In this document: positions 6,880-14,629 of the stretch, piece after piece
Layout of the letters: every line of letters starts with the position of its first letter
Numbering within the stretch: the stretch's first letter is position 1
NCBI GenBank assembly: GCA_964627505.1
Contig: CAZVKB010000055.1
Coordinates: 1 to 17,345, forward strand
Direction of reading: 5' to 3'
Length of the DNA stretch: 17,345 nucleotides
Source of the DNA: JACJWR01 sp964627505
GTDB lineage: Bacteria > Actinomycetota > Actinomycetes > S36-B12 > UBA10799
Translations under genes and position numbers: made by a program
The notes under the pieces: generated by a model
What the model was told of the DNA's origin: nothing
The model's input: only the letters and a program-made list of their open reading frames with translations
Databases searched by the model: none

Positions 6880-7269
6880 ATGAGTGCCTCCGAAACCGCG
6901 CGCCGCATTACGGCGATCGCAGCCGCTGCCGCCGCCGACAAGAAGGCCACGGACATCGTGGCGATCGATGTCAGCGAACAACTGGCCATCACCGATGTCT
7001 TCCTGTTGTGCTCGGCCGCGAATGATCGACAAGTGCGGGCGGTGGTGGACGCGATTGAGGCTGCACTAGATGCCATCGATGTTGATCCGGTGCGTCGGGA
7101 GGGGGAGGAGAACAGTCGGTGGGTGCTGCTGGATTACCTCGACATCGTGGTGCATGTGCAGCATGTGGAGGAGCGGGTGTACTACGACCTCGAACGGTTG
7201 TGGAAAGACTGCCCCCGGATTGAGGTCGAGCTGCCAGCGCCCACTGATGCTGCTGAGGTGAGTAGGTGA
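6880..7269 (+). CDS. rsfS: Ribosome silencing factor RsfS (YbeB/Iojap family)
   Basis: 129 residues. RsfS binds L14 (uL14) on the 50S subunit and blocks joining with 30S when nutrients are short. Family blocks visible are DIVAIDVSEQLAITDVFLLC (25-44), SAANDRQVRAVVDAI (45-59), REGEENSRWVLLDYLDIVVH (73-92) and the C-terminal ERVYYDLERLWKD (98-110). The ATG at 6880 begins two bases after the LCP stop (6875-6877). No Shine-Dalgarno is seen, so coupling to upstream translation is likely. The stop overlaps the following GTG start (GTGA, 7266-7269). The order nadD-LCP-rsfS-phosphatase matches other actinobacteria. Confidence 0.93.
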   Translation: MSASETARRITAIAAAAAADKKATDIVAIDVSEQLAITDVFLLCSAANDRQVRAVVDAIEAALDAIDVDPVRREGEENSRWVLLDYLDIVVHVQHVEERVYYDLERLWKDCPRIEVELPAPTDAAEVSR

Positions 7270-7910
7270 GCCGTCGGCTGGTGCTCTGGCGGCACGGACG
7301 CACGGAATGGAACGCCACGAGGCGCTTTCAGGGCCAGATCGATGTCGCACTCGATGACACCGGTCGTGCGCAAGCGCGACAGGCGGCCCAGCAACTCGCG
7401 CAGTTGCCGCCTAGTGCCATCGTCGCCAGTGATCTGTCGCGCGCCCAGGACACCGCTGCTGCACTGGCCGCACTCGCAGGTCTGTCTGTGCAGACCGACG
7501 AGCGGCTGCGGGAAACCAACGCCGGGAGTTGGCAGGGTTTGGATCGCACTGAGCTGCTAGCTGCCCATGGCCCTGAACTCGCAGCGTGGGCGGGCGGCTC
7601 CGACCTGCGGCCGGGGGGTGGGGAGCGGCGCTCGGAAGTGGCACAGCGGATGGTCGAGGCTATCGAGGATGCCCTCCTTGAGGTGCCCAGTGACGGCACC
7701 CTGGTGGTCGTCACACATGGCGGCGCCGCGCGCGCGGCAGTGGGTCAGTTGCTGGATCTGCCGATCGCCAACTGGGCCATTCTGGGGGTGCTCACCAACT
7801 GTGCGTGGACAGTGCTCTCCGAGCAGCCACCGGACAGCGGTCTGCGCTGGCGGCTCGAGGAGTACAACGCCCGTTCGTTGCCGCAGACGGCATTCGGCGA
7901 CGATCGCTAA
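7266..7910 (+). CDS. gpgP: Histidine phosphatase, resembles glucosyl-3-phosphoglycerate phosphatase GpgP
   Basis: 214-residue branch-1 histidine phosphatase. The catalytic set is visible: R9-H10-G11 (H10 the phospho-histidine), R59 in DLSRA, E83 in LRETNAGSWQGL and H151 in VVVTHGG. Substrate-side residues N16 and Q22 (RFQGQ) are also present. From memory it resembles mycobacterial GpgP, which lies next to rsfS and nadD in M. tuberculosis and dephosphorylates glucosyl-3-phosphoglycerate toward glucosylglycerate and methylglucose lipopolysaccharide. Shared stretches include LPIANWAILG and GLRWRLEEYNA. The substrate is an inference, because no glucosyltransferase (gpgS) lies in the window. GTG 7266 overlaps the rsfS stop. 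This is the last gene of the block. Confidence 0.78.
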   Translation: MSRRLVLWRHGRTEWNATRRFQGQIDVALDDTGRAQARQAAQQLAQLPPSAIVASDLSRAQDTAAALAALAGLSVQTDERLRETNAGSWQGLDRTELLAAHGPELAAWAGGSDLRPGGGERRSEVAQRMVEAIEDALLEVPSDGTLVVVTHGGAARAAVGQLLDLPIANWAILGVLTNCAWTVLSEQPPDSGLRWRLEEYNARSLPQTAFGDDR

Positions 7911-7932
7911 ACACAGTGTGATCGACCGCTCA

Positions 7933-8011
7933 ATTGGTGGTCAGTGGGCCAATCGAAGGTGAGCAGTCAGTCGGCGCTCTGCGGGTCAGTTGGTGGTCCA
8001 TGGATCAACTG
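7933..8011. terminator. Two related hairpins between converging genes (bidirectional terminator region)
   Basis: Hairpin 1 is ATTGG (7933-7937) with CCAAT (7949-7953). Hairpin 2 is CAGTTGGT (7987-7994), loop GGTCCATGG, ATCAACTG (8004-8011), eight pairs with one G-U. The left halves and loops are near-copies: 17-base segments at 7931 and 7987 differ at three positions. Hairpin 2 overlaps the last codons and stop of the - strand CBS gene. The phosphatase gene on the + strand ends at 7910, so both transcripts could end here. No U-tracts are present. Nothing else is seen in 7911-8004. Confidence 0.45.
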
Positions 8012-8433
8012 GTGATGTAGCCCAGCAGGGTCGCTTTCTCCTCCTGGAGTTCTTCGAGTGCCACCCGCACCACGTCGCCGATGCTCACGATGCCAGAGAG
8101 CGCGTCGTCCTGCACAACCGGGACGTGGCGCACGCGACGAGCGGTCATGGTGACCATCAGGTCGTCGGTGGTGTTGTCCGGTTCGCAAACGGCGACCACT
8201 TCGGTCATGAAGTCAGAGACGTCCCGGGAGAAGATATCGGGACCGTGCGTGGCGACCGCCCGCACGATGTCGCGTTCGGACACGATTCCAGCCACGTTGG
8301 TGCCGTCGGGAGACACCACCACGGCGCCGATGTTGTGCTTGGTGAGCAGTTCGCACAGTTGGGTGATGCTGGCGTCGCCGGGAATGGTGGCGACAAACGT
8401 GCCCTTGCGGGAAAGAATCGACTGGACCTTCAT
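8005..8433 (-). CDS. Tandem CBS-domain protein
   Basis: 142 residues made almost only of two CBS motifs. The first (about 8-65) contains VVVSPDGTNVAGIVSERDIVRAV-type strands, and the second (about 72-130) contains RRVRHVPVVQDD and LSGIVSIGDVVRVAL. CBS pairs form Bateman modules that bind adenosine nucleotides, S-adenosylmethionine or NAD-type ligands and regulate a partner. No enzyme domain is attached, so the partner is unknown. The ATG (8431-8433) has AGGAG (complement of 8441-8445) at 7 nt, which fixes the start. It converges on the phosphatase gene and is single, with no operon partner in the window. Its length and stand-alone form resemble small CBS proteins such as mycobacterial Hrp1, but orthology is not claimed. 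Confidence 0.88.
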   Translation of the reverse strand: MKVQSILSRKGTFVATIPGDASITQLCELLTKHNIGAVVVSPDGTNVAGIVSERDIVRAVATHGPDIFSRDVSDFMTEVVAVCEPDNTTDDLMVTMTARRVRHVPVVQDDALSGIVSIGDVVRVALEELQEEKATLLGYITS

Positions 8434-8445
8434 GCGAGTTCTCCT

Positions 8446-8649
8446 CGATGGTCGGATGTGCGGGCGGGTACGGGCTGGTGCCGCGGACGGCTGGTGTGGT
8501 CCATGGTGCCCGACTGCGGCGGCGGTGTCACCCTTGTTGCAGGTCGTGGCGGATCTCGGACTTGCAGACTTTTCCCCACGTTCGACCCGCGTCTATTCGG
8601 GGTTGGCTCGCTGACCAGGGTGGGAGGGACGGTGTGCGCCACGGTGCGC
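8446..8649. other. Intergenic stretch between the CBS gene and tRNA-Ala
   Basis: About 200 bases between the start region of the - strand CBS gene and the tRNA promoter. It must hold the CBS promoter, but I see no TANNNT-type -10 on the - strand at a useful distance. There is no credible ORF, since the open + frame from 8448 runs through the tRNA and is a shadow. Confidence 0.6.
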
Positions 8650-8655
8650 TAGGCT
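8650..8655 (+). promoter_or_regulatory. Probable -10 box of tRNA-Ala (TAGGCT)
   Basis: TAGGCT fits TANNNT and lies 12 bases before the mature tRNA 5' end, which leaves a precursor leader of about 5-6 nt. No clear -35 hexamer is seen. Confidence 0.45.
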
Positions 8656-8667
8656 TGCCATCGCTTT

Positions 8668-8740
8668 GGGGCCATAGCTCAGCTGGTAGAGCACCTGCCT
8701 GGCAGGCAGGGGGTCAGGGGTTCGAGTCCCCTTGGCTCCA
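8668..8740 (+). tRNA. tRNA-Ala (anticodon GGC)
   Basis: 73 nt fold fully into a cloverleaf. The acceptor is GGGGCCA / TGGCTCC, the D stem GCTC / GAGC, and the anticodon stem CCTGC / GCAGG with loop CTGGCAG and anticodon GGC. The variable region is GGGTC. The T stem is AGGGG / CCCCT with loop TTCGAGT, and the discriminator is A73. The G3-U70 wobble pair, the main alanine identity element, is present. The 3' CCA is not encoded (CCC follows A73), so it must be added by the CCA-adding enzyme. The tRNA stands alone with its own promoter and terminator. Confidence 0.97.
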
Positions 8741-8749
8741 CCCCAGGTC

Positions 8750-8784
8750 AGAGGCGGTTTCGGGAGGTTTCCGAGACCGCCTCT
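8750..8784 (+). terminator. Strong intrinsic hairpin after tRNA-Ala
   Basis: AGAGGCGGTTTCGG (8750-8763) pairs with CCGAGACCGCCTCT (8771-8784) around the loop GAGGTTT. This gives fourteen pairs, one of them G-U. It begins 10 bases after the tRNA 3' end. The tail CGTCGTCTCT is only mildly T-rich. Confidence 0.75.
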
Positions 8785-8811
8785 CGTCGTCTCTGGGAGT
8801 CACGTCGGGAG

Positions 8812-8839
8812 TTGTCGGGTGACTGCCCAGGCGTAGGGT
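8812..8839 (+). promoter_or_regulatory. Candidate promoter of sbcDC (TTGTCG-16-TAGGGT)
   Basis: TTGTCG (8812-8817), a 16-bp spacer and TAGGGT (8834-8839) form a housekeeping-sigma-type pair. It predicts RNA starting near 8846 and a leader of about 110 nt before sbcD. It lies just after the tRNA terminator, where an independent promoter is expected. Nothing else is seen in the leader apart from the Shine-Dalgarno of sbcD. Confidence 0.45.
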
Positions 8840-8959
8840 TCAGGTGAATGCCCAGCCTAAGAGGCGGTACGGGTGGGAATCCAGCCCTCCGCCGGGGCAC
8901 AATGACAAGGCACCACTGCCATGGCGGCGGGCAGCCGAATTTGTGGGGAGGAATTAACG

Positions 8960-10258
8960 ATGCGCGTTCTGCACACCTCGGACATTCATCTGGGTCGGAT
9001 CCTTTACAGTCGGCGCCGATACCAGGAGTTCGAGGCGTTCCTGGACTGGCTGGCAGGCGTCGTGGAGGAACGCGAGGTCGAGGCACTGCTCATCTCGGGG
9101 GATATCTTCGACACTTCGACGCCCAGCAACCGGGCGCTGGAGATGTACTTCAGGTTCCTCGGCCGGGTAGCCCGCTCGACCTGCCGCCATGTGGTGATCA
9201 TCGCCGGCAACCACGATTCGCCGTCCTTCCTGCGCGCCCCGCAGGAGTTGCTACGCGCCCTAGACGTGCATGTGTTCAGTCAGGCGTCGCCGGAATCACC
9301 TGCCGACGAGGTGGTGGTATTGCGCGATCGTCAAGGCCGGGCTGAACTCATCGTGGGCGCGGTGCCGTATCTGCGCGACCGCGACATCCGCACGGTCGAA
9401 TCCGGTGAGAGCCCTGAGGACAAGGAACGCAAACTCAAGGAGGGCATCGCGCGGCATTACTCCGCGGTGATCGAAGCTGCCTTGGCTGCACGCAGCGCGG
9501 TGCCGGACGGCCATCCGCCGGTGGTGGTAATGGGGCACTTGTTCACCGCAGGCGGCACTGAGGGCGAAGGGGTGCGCGATCTCTATGTCGGTTCGCTCGC
9601 GCACGTGGACGCCGCGATCTTCGGCGACGAGATCGACTACGTAGCTCTCGGCCATCTGCACGTGCCACAGCAGGTGGCCGGCCGGGAGTGGTTGCGCTAC
9701 AGCGGTGCACCACTGCCGATGGGGTTCGGGGAGGCGCAGCACACCAAAAGCCTGTGCCTGGTCGAGTTCGCCGACCCCCAGGCCGAGGTCGACCCGCTGG
9801 CTGAGCCAGACGCCGCCGCCACCGCCGACGATGCCGGGCCCCACCGACGGGCGTCGGTGGAACTCGTCGAGGTGCCGGTGTTCCAGCGCCTGGTACAACT
9901 GCAAGGTGACTTGCCCACCATCGAAAGCCGGCTGGGGGAGTTGGCAGGCGAAGACGAGTCGGTGTGGTTGGAGGTGATCTACACCGGCGGCGAGGTGGTC
10001 GGCGATCTGCGCAGTCGGATCGAGAGCGCCGTGGAGGGCACGCTGTTGGAGGTCCTGCGGGTGAAGGACACCAGCGCGGTGGACCGCGTGCTCAGGGCCC
10101 AGACCGTTGAAGAGACTCTCGACGAGTTGGATCCGGACGAGGTGTTCCGGCGGCTCTTGGCGGTCCGCGAGATCCCGGACACCCAACACAATGTGCTGTG
10201 GCGCACATACCAGGAAGCCTTGCACTCGATGGCGTCTGCCGATCCGCGGGCAGAGTAG
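8960..10258 (+). CDS. sbcD: Exonuclease subunit SbcD (Mre11-type)
   Basis: 432 residues. It is the nuclease half of SbcCD, which cuts DNA hairpins and protein-blocked ends in repair and replication. The metallophosphatase motifs are in order: D8-I-H10 in LHTSDIHLGR, GDIFD (47-51), GNHD (83-86), GH in VVVMGHLF (191-192) and ALGHLH (229-234). A capping region and a long C-terminal part follow, which would bind SbcC. ATG 8960 is chosen because GGGGAGGA (8945-8952) lies 7 nt upstream and the protein then opens M-R-V-L-H-T-S-D-I-H as in the family. An in-frame ATG at 8921 is upstream of that site. sbcC begins 9 nt after the stop. Confidence 0.95.
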   Translation: MRVLHTSDIHLGRILYSRRRYQEFEAFLDWLAGVVEEREVEALLISGDIFDTSTPSNRALEMYFRFLGRVARSTCRHVVIIAGNHDSPSFLRAPQELLRALDVHVFSQASPESPADEVVVLRDRQGRAELIVGAVPYLRDRDIRTVESGESPEDKERKLKEGIARHYSAVIEAALAARSAVPDGHPPVVVMGHLFTAGGTEGEGVRDLYVGSLAHVDAAIFGDEIDYVALGHLHVPQQVAGREWLRYSGAPLPMGFGEAQHTKSLCLVEFADPQAEVDPLAEPDAAATADDAGPHRRASVELVEVPVFQRLVQLQGDLPTIESRLGELAGEDESVWLEVIYTGGEVVGDLRSRIESAVEGTLLEVLRVKDTSAVDRVLRAQTVEETLDELDPDEVFRRLLAVREIPDTQHNVLWRTYQEALHSMASADPRAE

Positions 10259-10267
10259 GGGATTGCG

Positions 10268-13200
10268 ATGCGCATCACGAAAATTCGCCTGCAGAACCTC
10301 AACTCGCTGGTGGGCGAGTGGGAGGTGGATCTGACCGCTGACGACTTCACTGCCGACGGNNNNNNNNNNNNNNNNNNNNNNNNNNNNNNNNNNNNNNNNN
10401 NNNNNNNNNNNNNNNNNNNNNNNNNNNNNNNNNNNNNNNNNNNNNNNNNNNNNNNNNNNTCGAAGTTCCTCAACGCCTCACCGGACGAACGCGCGCCGAT
10501 TCTGGAGAAGATCACCGGCACCGCTATCTACTCCGACATTTCCAAACATGTGCACGAGTTGTACGCCCAGAAAGGTAAGGAACTCGAGGCTGCGCAGCAG
10601 CGATTGCAGGGCATCACGGTGCTCAGCGAAGCTGCAGAAGAGCAACTTCGCGCCGACGTGGCGACTGCGGAAGCGGCGGTGCGTGCTCGTGAGGCGCAGG
10701 TGAGTGAGTTGGCCGCGGCGGTCGCATGGTGGGAGCGCATCGACGAGTTAACCGCGCAGTTGGATCGGGTGGCCGCAGATGAGGTGACGCTGGCCAAAGA
10801 CGTGGCGGACTTCGCACCGCAAAAGCTGCGGCTGCGCTGGGCCAGGGCGGCTCTGGAACTCGACGCAGACCACAGGGAGTTGCAGGGTTTGCGGGAGAGC
10901 CAAAACCGAGACATGCAGGAACTGGCGGCCAAGCAGGGCGACGTTGCGGGCAAGCAGGCAGCAGTCGAAGCAGCCGAGATGGCGCAGAAGGCGTCGATGG
11001 AAGCTTTGGGACTCGCGCAGCAGGCGGTGGCGAAGACCGCGCCCCTCCTCGTCCAGGTCCGTCAACTCGACACCGCAATCGGTGAGAAAGCGAAGCCGAT
11101 TGCCACCGCCACGGCTGACTTGGAGCGCAGGCACAAGGATCGCCAAGCTCTCCACGACATGATGGCAGCGGCGGCCGAGGCACTGGCGGCCAAGGTAGTT
11201 GCGCGGAGCGAACTGCGGGGTCTGTTGGAGCGCACGAGGGCCGACGCCGAACTGGTAGGCGACTACGTCGCGATCAAAGAACGGCTGGACGCCTTGGCTG
11301 GCCTGCGGGAGAAGATGCGGCGAACCCGTAGGGATGTAGCCGGTGCGCAGGAAAAGTTGGCGGCTGCCACATCGGACGCCAAGAAGGCGCACGAGGTGGT
11401 TGGGGAACGGCAGCGCGCCGCCGATGAGGCCCAGCAGGTGTTGAGTCGCGCTGAGTCTGAACAAGCGGACCTACTGGCCGGAGTGACACTGGCAGATCTG
11501 CGGAAGCGCCGAGAAGAGTTGCTGAAGCGACGCGATGTGCTCAAAACTGCCGTGGAAACCGGCGCCGAATTGGCCAAGGTCAACGAAGAAGTAGCTTCGC
11601 TGGCGGTGCGCGACGAAGAGATTCGCACGGCCATCACGGCAGTCGAACAGCAGCAGTCGGCCACATCGGACGAGGAACAGGCGCTGTCCGATGAGGTCGT
11701 GCGGCTTGAGGAACGGGTACGGCTGCTCCAACAGATCGGTTCGTTCGAAGAGGCCCGACGGGACTTGCACGATGGTGCGGAGTGTCCGCTGTGTGGATCG
11801 CTCGACCACCCGTATGCCCGCGGGAATGTTCCAGAGCCGAGCGCGGCAGAGCGCGACCTGCAGCAGGCGAAATTGGCCTACGCAGCCGCGCACAAGCAGC
11901 GTCAAGAACTCGACGTAAGACTGGCCGGGCTGCAACGCGATGTAGTGGCGAACAACGACCGGCAGGCTGCCAAAGCGGTCGAACGGAACGAGTTACGAGG
12001 GAGGTTAGTCCAGAAGTGCCAACGGTTGGGATTGGACGGGTTAGCTGCCGACGACGCCGATGAGGCTCACAACGCTCGACTTTCCGACCTGCACGGGGAC
12101 GCGGCCAAGTTGTACACCGAAATTGCCGACACGATCAAGCTTGCCGAGGCGATCGATGACCAGATCAAGTCCGCTCGGGATGGCGTTGACCGTGCGGCGG
12201 AGGTGTTGGCAGCGGCGGGACGTAGTGCACACGAGGCACAACTCGCCGAAACGCTGCTGGCCACGACCCTGAGCGGACTCGAAACCGACGTAGCCGCAGC
12301 AGAAAGGGAAGGCCAGGCCGCGTTCGACCGGCTGGCGGAGTCGCTCGAGCCCTACGGCGTCGACGCAGCGGCGTTGAGCGAAGCATCGGACCTCGGCGTG
12401 GTCGCAGTCGATTTGCACAAGCGTCGCGATGCATGGATGCGGCGGGAGCAGGAAGTGCGTGATTTGGATCAAGCCATCGGTGAGATGACGACGATTGCGA
12501 GCCAACGCACGGCCTCGATCACGACGATGACCGACGCGATCGAGGCTGCCGAACAGCAGTTGTCGCAATTGCGCGAGGACCTGGAAACGGCACGCCGTCA
12601 GCGCCAAGAACTGTTCGGTGAACAAGATCCCGGTGCGGAGGAGGCCCGGCTCAACGCGGCGGTCGATGCGGCGCAACTGTCGCTACGAAACGCGGAGGCC
12701 GCCTCCGGCACAGCACGCAACGACCTGGACCAACTCGCGAAGCGAATTGCGGAATTGGATGCTGCGGTGGCTGTTCGTGCAGAGGCCTTGCGGGCCAGCG
12801 AGGACACCTTCGCGCACCGGTTGGCGGACAGCAAGTTCGACGACGAGGCGGCTTTTGTGCAGGCCTCGATGCCAGCTGCCGAACGTCAGGGCTTGGAAGT
12901 TGCGGATCGAGAATTGGTCGAACGGCAAAGCGCATTGGACGCGCGCCGTCGACATGCGGAACGGGAATTGGTTGACGAACGGGCCAAGGCCGTCACAACT
13001 GTGTCTGTTGATGAGTTGCGACTCAATTTAGAGGCGGCGAAGGCGGCCAAGTCTGAAGCTGATCAACAGGTGGGGGCGCTGGGTCAGCAACTCGTGGACA
13101 ACGATGAGGCGAAGCGCAAAAGCGCGGGCGCCATGGACGCGGTGGTCGAGCGGGAGCGCGAGTATCGGCGGTGGGGCGATCTGCACGCGCTCATCGGTTC

Positions 13201-13681
13201 CAACGACGGCAAGAAGTATCGGAACTTCGTGCAGGGTCTCACGTTTGAGATCATGATCAACCATGCCAACAGGCAGTTGCGGCGGATGAGCGATCGCTAT
13301 CTGTTGATCCACGACGAGCACCATCCGTTGCAGCTCAACGTGGTCGACGATTATCAGGCGAGCGAGGTTCGTTCCACGAAGAACTTGTCTGGTGGCGAGA
13401 GTTTCATCGTCAGTTTGGCGCTGGCGCTGGGCCTGTCGCAGATGGCCAGCCGCAATGTGCGGGTGGATTCACTGTTTCTCGATGAGGGCTTCGGCACGCT
13501 GGATGAGGAGGCGCTCGACAGTGCGCTCACTACGTTGTCGAGTCTGCAGCAGGACGGCAAAATGATCGGGATCATCTCGCATGTCGGGGCGCTGAAGGAG
13601 CGGATCCGGGCGCAGATCGTCGTGACCCCGCAAGCCGGCGGCAAAAGTGTGCTGAGCGGTCCCGGCTGCAGCAGAACTTGA
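10268..13681 (+). CDS. sbcC: SMC-like ATPase subunit SbcC (Rad50-type), interrupted by a scaffold gap
   Basis: ATPase and DNA-tethering half of SbcCD. The N-terminus M-R-I-T-K-I-R-L-Q-N-L-N-S-L-V-G-E-W is typical. The gap removes the Walker A loop. SKFLNASPDERAPILEKITG follows, then long Ala/Glu/Arg-rich coiled coils on both sides of a zinc hook CPLCG (C506 and C509, counting the N run as 34 residues). The C-terminal ATPase part has KYRNFVQGLTFE, the signature LSGGESFIVSLALALGLSQ (about 1040), Walker B SLFLDEGFGTLD (about 1068-1079) and the H-loop IISHVGALKERI. E. coli SbcC, from memory, has about 127 residues in the missing part, so the real gap is probably nearer 380 nt than 100 and the protein about 1230 residues. 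The frame happens to agree across the N run. GGGGA precedes the ATG. Confidence 0.94.
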   Translation: MRITKIRLQNLNSLVGEWEVDLTADDFTADXXXXXXXXXXXXXXXXXXXXXXXXXXXXXXXXXXSKFLNASPDERAPILEKITGTAIYSDISKHVHELYAQKGKELEAAQQRLQGITVLSEAAEEQLRADVATAEAAVRAREAQVSELAAAVAWWERIDELTAQLDRVAADEVTLAKDVADFAPQKLRLRWARAALELDADHRELQGLRESQNRDMQELAAKQGDVAGKQAAVEAAEMAQKASMEALGLAQQAVAKTAPLLVQVRQLDTAIGEKAKPIATATADLERRHKDRQALHDMMAAAAEALAAKVVARSELRGLLERTRADAELVGDYVAIKERLDALAGLREKMRRTRRDVAGAQEKLAAATSDAKKAHEVVGERQRAADEAQQVLSRAESEQADLLAGVTLADLRKRREELLKRRDVLKTAVETGAELAKVNEEVASLAVRDEEIRTAITAVEQQQSATSDEEQALSDEVVRLEERVRLLQQIGSFEEARRDLHDGAECPLCGSLDHPYARGNVPEPSAAERDLQQAKLAYAAAHKQRQELDVRLAGLQRDVVANNDRQAAKAVERNELRGRLVQKCQRLGLDGLAADDADEAHNARLSDLHGDAAKLYTEIADTIKLAEAIDDQIKSARDGVDRAAEVLAAAGRSAHEAQLAETLLATTLSGLETDVAAAEREGQAAFDRLAESLEPYGVDAAALSEASDLGVVAVDLHKRRDAWMRREQEVRDLDQAIGEMTTIASQRTASITTMTDAIEAAEQQLSQLREDLETARRQRQELFGEQDPGAEEARLNAAVDAAQLSLRNAEAASGTARNDLDQLAKRIAELDAAVAVRAEALRASEDTFAHRLADSKFDDEAAFVQASMPAAERQGLEVADRELVERQSALDARRRHAERELVDERAKAVTTVSVDELRLNLEAAKAAKSEADQQVGALGQQLVDNDEAKRKSAGAMDAVVEREREYRRWGDLHALIGSNDGKKYRNFVQGLTFEIMINHANRQLRRMSDRYLLIHDEHHPLQLNVVDDYQASEVRSTKNLSGGESFIVSLALALGLSQMASRNVRVDSLFLDEGFGTLDEEALDSALTTLSSLQQDGKMIGIISHVGALKERIRAQIVVTPQAGGKSVLSGPGCSRT
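10360..10459. other. Scaffold gap (100 N) inside sbcC
   Basis: Exactly 100 N between codons for ADDFTADG and SKFLNASPDE. The flanks share no sequence, unlike the gap at 6715. Family alignment from memory suggests that about 127 residues are absent, including the Walker A loop and the segment up to LL-x-Q-G-Q-F. Confidence 0.97.
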
Positions 13682-13693
13682 TCGCGCCTGGAC

Positions 13694-13717
13694 CGTGGAT
13701 CGCTTCGATCACCCACG
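13694..13717. terminator. Hairpin between convergent sbcC and DUF554 genes
   Basis: CGTG+GATCG (13694-13702), loop CTT, CGATC (13706-13710), bulge ACC and CACG (13714-13717) make nine pairs with a 3-nt bulge. It lies in the 39-bp space between two stop codons (13681 and 13721-13723) and could serve both strands. Confidence 0.5.
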
Positions 13718-13720
13718 CTG

Positions 13721-14629
13721 CTAGGAACCGGCGACCGAACCCACAATCCACACGATGATCGGTGCGATCGCCAGGGCTGGCAACAGGTCGCCGACGCGCA
13801 TCGTCTGCAGCCGGATCAACCGCAGACCCACGCCCACCAGCAGCACGCCGCCTGTGGCCGTGATCGCCGCAATCTGGGCATCCGCCAAAACATCTCCCAT
13901 AGCCCAGCCCAGCAACGTCCACAGCCCTTGATAAACCCCGACCGCCAGTGCCGAAGCGGCAACTCCCCAGCCCAAGGACGCGGCAAAGGCAATTGCGATG
14001 AACCCATCGAGGATCGACTTGAGCGCCAACTGGTCGATGCCCGTCCCGAGGCCGTCGGACAGCGCGCCCAGGATTGCCAATGGACCGATACAGAACAGCA
14101 ACGAGGCGCTCACGAAGCCATCGACGAAACGCAGGGCACGGGCGTGCTCATCGTCGACGGGCGTGGAGTCTGCGGTATTTGGGTCACCAGCCGAGGAGGT
14201 CTCGTTGGCGTCGGTCTCAAGTGCCGCCCCGGAAACATCAGCCGACTCGGAGACATCAGCAGCCTTGGACACCCGCGCCGCAGCCGCGCCCGGCGCCTGC
14301 CCAGCGCGCGCAACCCGGCGGGCACCGAGCCGCTGCAGGCGCTCACCGAGCGACTCCAGCCGATCTTCCAATCGTGTCAGTGAGCCGATGATGCCGCCGA
14401 TCAGAACCGCGCCCAGGACCACAAGCACGGCGCCGGAGCCAACCACCTCGCGCAGGGAGGGATCCAACACCGCTGCCGCCGACAGCGCGGCCACCAACAA
14501 CGTGACCAGACCCATGCCGTCGGTGACGACTTCGCGGGTACGCATCGGCAGCCGATGACCCAGCGCCACGCCGATCGCCGAACCCACCAGAATCGCAACG
14601 ATATTGATGAGCGTGCCCAGGCCGATCAT
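13721..14629 (-). CDS. DUF554 family integral membrane protein with an internal low-complexity insert
   Basis: 302 residues with several hydrophobic spans. The N-terminal half (MIGLGTLINIVAILVGSAIG, LVTLLVAALSAAAVL, LVVLGAVLIGGIIGSL) is followed by LEDRLESLGERLQRLG. The second half starts with the family block RFVDGFVSASLLFCIGPLAI (167-186), then ALSDGLG and ALKSILDGFIAIAFAASLGWG. This matches DUF554 (E. coli YqgA type), whose function is not established. Members are usually about 230 residues. The surplus is an A/S/D/T-rich stretch at about 103-163 with a repeated A-D-V-S motif, probably a cytoplasmic loop. The start has no Shine-Dalgarno but has TACGGT six bases upstream of ATG, so it may be leaderless. 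It is divergent from the agmatine deiminase gene. Confidence 0.85.
   Translation of the reverse strand: MIGLGTLINIVAILVGSAIGVALGHRLPMRTREVVTDGMGLVTLLVAALSAAAVLDPSLREVVGSGAVLVVLGAVLIGGIIGSLTRLEDRLESLGERLQRLGARRVARAGQAPGAAAARVSKAADVSESADVSGAALETDANETSSAGDPNTADSTPVDDEHARALRFVDGFVSASLLFCIGPLAILGALSDGLGTGIDQLALKSILDGFIAIAFAASLGWGVAASALAVGVYQGLWTLLGWAMGDVLADAQIAAITATGGVLLVGVGLRLIRLQTMRVGDLLPALAIAPIIVWIVGSVAGS

Noticed and set aside
5521..7269. A single 582-codon reading frame fusing the LCP protein to RsfS
   Set aside because: The 100 N shift the frame by one. With the identical 39-bp flanks merged, the LCP gene stops at 6877 and RsfS starts separately at 6880.
8668..8740. Integration site at the tRNA-Ala 3' end
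   Set aside because: No integrase gene and no repeat of the tRNA 3' end were found. The next feature is a normal terminator and a housekeeping repair operon.
8848..9345. Open + frame of 165 codons before and inside sbcD
   Set aside because: It is out of frame with sbcD, G/R/P-rich and without family resemblance. sbcD has a strong Shine-Dalgarno and full motifs.
9296..10225. 309-codon - strand frame opposite sbcD
   Set aside because: A typical antisense shadow in high-GC coding sequence, rich in H/Q/R with no recognisable motif.
12041..12676. 211-codon - strand frame opposite sbcC coiled coil
   Set aside because: Shadow frame. The + strand shows continuous coiled-coil heptad character.
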